A stretch of DNA of 64,000 nt, taken from Bacteroides sp. (GTDB taxonomy: Bacteria > Bacteroidota > Bacteroidia > Bacteroidales > Muribaculaceae). The notes beneath the pieces are model-generated. The model did not search any database. It saw only the letters and a list, made by a program, of their open reading frames with translations, and was not told where the DNA came from. The position numbers and the translations under genes were made by a program. Shown in pieces: positions 59,397 through 64,000 of this stretch (its first letter is position 1; the number at the start of each line of letters is the position of its first letter). Where the stretch lies: assembly GCA_014802435.1 (NCBI GenBank), contig JAAVCG010000006.1, positions 121,195-185,194 on the forward strand, read 5' to 3'.

Positions 59397-59460
59397 GCTG
59401 TAATTATTTATGGTGATAATAATTGATTAAATGCTGATGAATTTTGACATAGTCAACGCG

Positions 59461-59492
59461 CAAAGTTACAACATTTTGCCCAACTTTGCAAA
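59461..59492 (-). promoter_or_regulatory. Promoter of the etf operon
   Basis: On the minus strand: TTTG (59492-59489), 20 bases, TAACTTTG (59468-59461), giving a leader of about 58 bases. Confidence 0.65.
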
Positions 59493-59536
59493 TTTTAACG
59501 CCAATTATGCCAATTTTTGCGGTGATTTGACGCCTT

Positions 59537-60382
59537 TCAGACGGCCTTGAAGCTCATGTCGAGCCCTTTGACCGAATGAGTCAGCGCGCCGACGCTGATA
59601 AAGTCAACTCCCGTTTCGCCATAGGCGCGGAGAGTGGCGAGCGTGATGCCGCCGCTTGATTCGATTTCCGTTGCGCCATTGATTCGCTTGACGGCTTCGG
59701 CTGTGCGCTCGGGGGTGAAGTTATCAAGCATGATGCGGTCAACTCCGGCGGCCAGAGCCTGGTCAATCTCCTCATCGTTACGCACTTCAACTTCAATCTT
59801 GAGGTCCTTGCCCTTCTCCTTGCAGTAAGCCTTTGCGGCCGCTACGGAATTAGGTATGCCCCCGGCAAAGTCGTTATGGTTATCCTTGATGAGAATCATG
59901 TCAAAGAGGCCGATGCGGTGGTTGCCTCCGCCGCCGATGCGAACTGCTTCCTTATCGAGGATGCGCATTCCGGGCTGAGTCTTGCGAGTGTCGATAACCT
60001 TTGCTTTCAGGCCTTGGAGTTCCTGCTGGTAGCGATGGGTGGTCGTTGCGATGCCGCTCATGCGCTGCATGATGTTGAGCATAATGCGCTCCGTTTGCAG
60101 CAGACTCTGAACTCGTCCTTCCACTTCAAAGGCGATGTCGCCGGGCTTGACTTCCGTTCCGTCGGGGATGAAGACGGTCATCTTCAATTCCGGGTCAAAC
60201 TTTTCAAACACCTTGCGGGCAACTTCAACTCCGGCCAGTATTCCCGGCTCCTTGATAATAAGGTGCTGCTTGCCGCGGGCATCGGCCGGGATGGTGCTCA
60301 GAGTGGTGTGGTCACCGTCGCCTACGTCTTCGGCAAAAGCGAGCGTCAGGAGGTCATCAATCAGTTCGTCTTTAGATTTCAT
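59537..60382 (-). CDS. nadC: Nicotinate-nucleotide pyrophosphorylase (carboxylating)
   Basis: 281 residues. It makes nicotinate mononucleotide from quinolinate and PRPP in NAD synthesis. Motifs: DVGDGDHTT, IMLNIMQRMSGIATTT, DTRKTQPGMR, IGGGGNHRIGLFD, and GVDFISVGALTHS. Divergent from rlmH. Confidence 0.95.
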   Translation of the reverse strand: MKSKDELIDDLLTLAFAEDVGDGDHTTLSTIPADARGKQHLIIKEPGILAGVEVARKVFEKFDPELKMTVFIPDGTEVKPGDIAFEVEGRVQSLLQTERIMLNIMQRMSGIATTTHRYQQELQGLKAKVIDTRKTQPGMRILDKEAVRIGGGGNHRIGLFDMILIKDNHNDFAGGIPNSVAAAKAYCKEKGKDLKIEVEVRNDEEIDQALAAGVDRIMLDNFTPERTAEAVKRINGATEIESSGGITLATLRAYGETGVDFISVGALTHSVKGLDMSFKAV

Positions 60383-60447
60383 AGAGATTTCTTGATTTTT
60401 TTTCGTAATTTTGCCGCAAATTTAACAAAAAATCAGCAGAAAATCAA

Positions 60448-60921
60448 ATGAAACTGTTATTAATGGCCGTCGGGAAGACCTCTCAGCCCCTGATGCGGCA
60501 GGCAATTGACCTCTATTTGGAGCGTTTGCGTCATTATCTCCCCGTTGAAATTGAAATTATTGCCGATGTGAAGAAGACCTCGTCGCTCTCTCCGGAGAAG
60601 CAAAAGGAGCTTGAGGGCGAGCAGATTTTGCGCCGCATCGAGCCGGGCGACAGGCTTATCCTTCTTGACGAAAACGGGCGCGAGATGACCTCCCGCGAGT
60701 TTGCCGGATTCATGGAAAAGCAGATGGCCGCCGGAGGCAAGAGGCTGGTCTACGTCGTCGGTGGCCCTTATGGGTTTTCGCAGGGGGTCTATAATCGTGC
60801 TGACTCGAAGCTTTCACTCAGCCGCATGACTTTTAATCATGAAATGGTTCGCCTCTTCTTCGTCGAGCAGCTTTATCGCTCGCAAACAATTCTTCGCGGC
60901 GAACCGTATCATCATGATTAA
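60448..60921 (+). CDS. rlmH: 23S rRNA pseudouridine1915 N3-methyltransferase
   Basis: 157 residues, SPOUT family. YVVGGPYGFSQGVYNRAD is the knotted SAM site, and LFFVEQLYRSQTILRGEPYHH the conserved C-terminus. A TAATTTTG box lies at 60405-60412. Confidence 0.95.
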   Translation: MKLLLMAVGKTSQPLMRQAIDLYLERLRHYLPVEIEIIADVKKTSSLSPEKQKELEGEQILRRIEPGDRLILLDENGREMTSREFAGFMEKQMAAGGKRLVYVVGGPYGFSQGVYNRADSKLSLSRMTFNHEMVRLFFVEQLYRSQTILRGEPYHHD

Positions 60922-60941
60922 GGCCCCGTATCCTCTCTCTA

Positions 60942-62276
60942 TTAAAACGAGAAGGCACACATGACGTTGGCGCGCCAGGCATTGCGGGCCTCTTTTGAGA
61001 TGTTTTCGCGGCGCCCATAGTCAATCTCGGCGGCAACGCTCAGGCGCGGCAGAATGTTCCAGTAGGCATTGACGCAGGCAAATGTGCCGCAGCGGTATTC
61101 GCTCTCCGGCGAGCCCTTGCGCGAGTCAAGATAAGTCTGGCTCGCGGCTACGGACATGAAAAAGTTAGGCCGGAAGTTATATTGCAGTCCCAGTGACCAG
61201 CCCAATGAAAGGGGAGTGTAGAGCCTCTGAGGATTCTTCGGGTCAGTCAGCAGGTCATAATAGCCATACTGCAGGTCGCTGCCCAATCCGGCAATTCCGC
61301 GTCCGCCGCAAAGGTTGACGTAAGTGGTCAGCGCGCGAGCGGGGCGCGCCACAGAGCTGAGCTGAACGCCCCAGCCTGCAAGATTATGGTTGCTGTTGGC
61401 CGTCACATCGCGATAAGAGAGCGAGCGGGCTATGGCGCTGAGGCGAACGTGCTGGCCCGGTGCCCACTCATATTGTCCGAGGGCGGCAACGTCAGGAAGC
61501 CATTCTGATAGCGGCTTGACTGATTGCATTGTGCGGTCAACGGCCGTTGAGGGCGTTTCAAGCGAGACCCCGACATACCATCGCTGCTTAAAACAAGGCA
61601 TATAGCGCACCAGCACTGAAGTATGTGAGAACTTATTATTGTTTCCGGCAGCATCGATAACCACGGGCTGAGCGGCGGGGTCAGAGAATGTCGACGTCGC
61701 ATAGCCAACGGTGAAATCCTCAATGGTGGCATAGGCCTTTTTGAGCTTCAATCCGCGCGACTCATAGCCCGTAAAGTCGGTCTCGATACATAGCTGATAG
61801 GAGCCAATGGTGTGATGGTGGCCTATGATTCTGAAAAACAGGCCCGTGCCCGCCGGAGTTGATGAAAAGCGCCTCATTGACTGCGGATTGGCCGGAATCG
61901 GAATCGTAAAAGGCGCAAAAGCGCTCCCCGGAACCGCGCCGTTCCAGTCATAGAACGCACGCATCCTGACGCTTCCGCCTATGCCCATGGAAAGGCCCGC
62001 CTCCTTGCTCATAAAGAGAAAATAAGGCGCGTCAGGGTCCTGGAAATGCCGGAATTGGTCATAATAAAAAGTAGCAATTAGGCGATAGATGGAGTCCTTA
62101 TCCGCCCGGAGAGTGGCATTGTCGGTCGGGCGCCCGTCAATGTACATAATCTTGGTGGACTGCGCCTTCAGATTAATCAGCGAGTCAGGATGAGTAACGG
62201 CTGCGGAGGCTGAAAAAGCGCCGCATGACAAGACTGCCAAGGCTCCGGCAATCAGGGCTTTTAACGATTTGTGCAT
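60942..62276 (-). CDS. Outer membrane porin, DcaP-like
   Basis: 444 residues. Signal peptide to about residue 25 (ASA/A). FLFMSKEAGLSMGIGGSVRMRAFYDWNGAVPG matches the start of DcaP-like trimeric porins (motif shortened: GIGGSVRMRAFYDWNG). Alternating beta strands follow and the protein ends in F. The substrate is unknown. It lies ten bases downstream of the LysE gene on the same strand. Confidence 0.7.
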   Translation of the reverse strand: MHKSLKALIAGALAVLSCGAFSASAAVTHPDSLINLKAQSTKIMYIDGRPTDNATLRADKDSIYRLIATFYYDQFRHFQDPDAPYFLFMSKEAGLSMGIGGSVRMRAFYDWNGAVPGSAFAPFTIPIPANPQSMRRFSSTPAGTGLFFRIIGHHHTIGSYQLCIETDFTGYESRGLKLKKAYATIEDFTVGYATSTFSDPAAQPVVIDAAGNNNKFSHTSVLVRYMPCFKQRWYVGVSLETPSTAVDRTMQSVKPLSEWLPDVAALGQYEWAPGQHVRLSAIARSLSYRDVTANSNHNLAGWGVQLSSVARPARALTTYVNLCGGRGIAGLGSDLQYGYYDLLTDPKNPQRLYTPLSLGWSLGLQYNFRPNFFMSVAASQTYLDSRKGSPESEYRCGTFACVNAYWNILPRLSVAAEIDYGRRENISKEARNAWRANVMCAFSF

Positions 62277-62286
62277 AATATGATTT

Positions 62287-62931
62287 TCAAATAAATGCCG
62301 TAATCAGGCTGACCAGGGCAAAAGCTACAAGGATGCCGCCAATGATACGATTGATAATATAAAGAGAGCGGACATTAAAATGAGCCCTCATCTTGTTGAC
62401 CAGGAAAGTTATTATCAGCCACCAGGCCATTGCGCCAATGGCAATGCTCAGATAACCAAGAATATAATGATAATAACGATATTCGGGCAAGAGGAAATTG
62501 AAACGCGCAAAAAGGCCGATGATGAAAAAGAGAATCAGAGGATTTGAAAACGTCAGCAAAAATCCGCTGACCATATCCGTCCAATAACTCTTTGGCACCG
62601 AGTCATCCTTGGGATTAACCCTCCGCGCCGGATTCTTCCGGAAGAGGTAAACGCCAAACACGGCCAATACCGCCGACCCTACCAACTGCAAGATAAACTG
62701 CTGAGAATTAATGAAATCAGTAATGAAAGCGATGCCCGCACCCGTCAGTATGCAATAAAACATATCTGAAACCGATGCGCCGATACCCGTGAAAAATGCC
62801 GGCCACCGACCCTTATTCAACGTGCGCTGAATCACGAGCATACCGATTGGACCCATAGGGGCCGAAATCAGCACGCCGATAGCTAAACCGCGCAGCAGCA
62901 CATAGAATATACTTTCCATAATCTTATGCAA
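62287..62931 (-). CDS. LysE-family exporter
   Basis: 214 residues, about six membrane segments. APMGPIGMLVIQRTLNKGRWPAFFTGIGASVSD is the family signature (GPIG...G...G.....D). LysE/RhtB proteins export amino acids or related compounds; the substrate is unknown. Confidence 0.85.
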   Translation of the reverse strand: MHKIMESIFYVLLRGLAIGVLISAPMGPIGMLVIQRTLNKGRWPAFFTGIGASVSDMFYCILTGAGIAFITDFINSQQFILQLVGSAVLAVFGVYLFRKNPARRVNPKDDSVPKSYWTDMVSGFLLTFSNPLILFFIIGLFARFNFLLPEYRYYHYILGYLSIAIGAMAWWLIITFLVNKMRAHFNVRSLYIINRIIGGILVAFALVSLITAFI

Positions 62932-62995
62932 ATTTAGTTAGAATGACTGAAAGACGCAACACTTTTGCAAAAATTTTCAAAAATATCTAAAAAAA

Positions 62996-63027
62996 TTTGC
63001 ACATCCCGAAATTTATTCCTAACTTTG
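62996..63027 (+). promoter_or_regulatory. Promoter of tRNA-Cys
   Basis: TTTG (62996-62999), 20 bases, TAACTTTG (63020-63027); the tRNA starts 26 bases further. Confidence 0.7.
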
Positions 63028-63052
63028 CACCGCTAAAGCGCTCATGATTCAT

Positions 63053-63123
63053 GGTTCCATGGCCGAGTGGTTAGGCAACGGTCTGCAAAACCGTGTACAG
63101 CGGTTCGAATCCGCTTGGGACCT
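63053..63123 (+). tRNA. tRNA-Cys (GCA)
   Basis: 71 bases. Acceptor GGTTCCA pairs with TGGGACC (one T.G pair); anticodon loop CTGCAAA with GCA; T arm GGTTCGAATCC. CCA is not encoded. Confidence 0.95.
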
Positions 63124-63126
63124 CTC

Positions 63127-63151
63127 ATGACTCCGCACTCCGCGGAGTCAT
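63127..63151 (+). terminator. Stem after tRNA-Cys
   Basis: ATGACTCCGC and GCGGAGTCAT form a perfect 10-bp stem with a five-base loop; only a weak T-run follows (TCGTGTTT). Confidence 0.6.
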
Positions 63152-63658
63152 TCGTGTTTAATATCCTGATATTCACTCAGTTAACTGCGCATTTTTTGAG
63201 TGAAATTTCTGCAACGCTCCGCAATAATTCGAAAAAACGCCATTTCTGACTATCAGTCAGTTACGTTTTTGCTCTCAGCAGTTGTTGTACGTTTTTTCAA
63301 TAATTCGATTTTGAATCATGCAAAAAATCCAACTCATGCGCAGGCCAAAAAATATATACATTTTCGACTCCACTGCTGAATTATTATATGGCTGAATCTT
63401 GGACGAAGGGATTCAGTATGTCACCACTTGTTGCCATAGCATTAATATTTCTTGATGAATATACTATAGGTTACAACATTCTCCATTTAACTATGCCCAT
63501 GATTCCATTTTGAATTTGAGGCGATTCTCTCCAACAAATAACAATCGGTCTAATACTCCTCTTTCATTTTTGTGGTTTGGTACTCATTGCCAGTTTGCCT
63601 GCTCAGCATATATTGTACAGAGCGTTTAGGTAAGTGGTTGTCCTTATTGCATTAGTAA
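63152..63658. other. AT-rich gap without a gene
   Basis: No convincing ORF, RNA or repeat. It separates tRNA-Cys from the 3' end of the thioredoxin-like gene. Confidence 0.6.
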
Positions 63659-64000
63659 TTATAACGGGGAAATGTCAGTTGCGTATTTTATATACTCGTT
63701 GAGGCCGGGGAAACCGGTCATTTTGTCATAGATGTTATGATTGGAGTCGTAGAATATGTAGGAGGGGAAGCCGGTGAATCCAAAGGCGTTACCGATTTCA
63801 AGGGAACTTTCTTGGCTTATACGTATGTTTATACCGGGGATTTTGTTTGCCATGTTTTGCCAGGCTTGATAGGAGGAGCTCGTGTCGCTAATATATATGT
63901 AGACAATTCCCTCAGGCAATTCTTTCTTAATGGATGCAACTCTTTGAATGGCATTGAGGCAGGGTCCGCACCATGTGTTCCATAAGTCTACTATTACGGG
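63659..64000 (-). CDS. TlpA-like thioredoxin-fold protein, C-terminal part
   Basis: 113 residues are visible; the frame is open to the window edge. VDLWNTWCGPCLNAI holds the WCxxC redox site, and FTGFPSYIFYD is the cis-Pro loop. The shape fits a TlpA/ResA-type thiol-disulfide oxidoreductase, usually secreted and used in protein thiol reduction. The N-terminus, and thus the signal, is beyond the edge. Confidence 0.85.
   Translation of the reverse strand, partial: PVIVDLWNTWCGPCLNAIQRVASIKKELPEGIVYIYISDTSSSYQAWQNMANKIPGINIRISQESSLEIGNAFGFTGFPSYIFYDSNHNIYDKMTGFPGLNEYIKYATDISPL

Noticed and set aside
63124-63658. Integration site of a mobile element after tRNA-Cys
   Set aside because: No repeat of the tRNA 3' end and no integrase gene lie within the window.

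Overview
This 64 kb window is a chromosomal segment of a gut-type member of the Bacteroidales, most likely Muribaculaceae (S24-7). Evidence: Bacteroidetes promoters (TTTG, 19-20 bases, TAnnTTTG) before many genes; few Shine-Dalgarno sites; the gene order DUF6242 lipoprotein - porG-like - uppS - bamA - ompH - ompH; secreted proteins with DLQGR-type C-terminal tails typical of type IX secretion cargo; and host-glycan enzymes (GH29, M60). The family-level assignment is inference.

Layout. 1-6917 (minus): envelope operon (PorG-like, UppS, BamA, two Skp/OmpH chaperones, then the start of pepT). 6918-7559: dispersed palindromic repeats. 7560-13932 (minus): TsaE, a GEVED-domain secreted protein, a GH29 fucosidase, DUF2851 and a bile acid:sodium symporter homologue. 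14039-15612: fabF and acpP. 15838-20603: a secreted protein and a large M60 mucin-type metallopeptidase. 20761-24663: DEAD-box helicase with a repeat-built leader, L31, TrmN6, CPBP protease, rubrerythrin. 24854-28111: thrS-infC-rpmI-rplT. 28112-28524: a palindrome and a candidate small RNA. 28525-33253: lpxH, a DUF59 protein, a HipBA-type toxin-antitoxin pair, galE, a DUF4332 protein and repeats. 33254-34336: a secreted protein of unknown function. 34402-38717: an AT-rich acquired island (acyltransferase-SGNH, IS30 transposase, radical SAM/SPASM protein). 38881-43964: folP, dedA, rpe and an AlbA_2/WYL protein. 43965-46899: gene-poor region with a small lipoprotein, a possible ribbon-helix-helix remnant, a 41-residue basic protein behind an attenuator-like leader, tRNA-Ser, DUF2752 and CD225 proteins. 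46992-49438: HD hydrolase, ilvE and a degenerate M23 protein. 49505-55203: surface module with a dockerin protein, a BspA-like leucine-rich repeat protein and a cohesin-like protein. 55762-59396: etfB-etfA-acyl-CoA dehydrogenase. 59537-62931: nadC, rlmH, a porin and a LysE exporter. 63053: tRNA-Cys. The window ends inside a TlpA-like thioredoxin.

The housekeeping blocks are conserved. The most unusual content lies between them: the hairpin-forming helicase leader, the orphan promoter-terminator unit after rplT, the leader of the 41-residue protein, the dockerin/cohesin-like surface module with a G10 tract at its promoter, and the island around the IS30 element. No CRISPR array, rRNA operon or prophage was seen.
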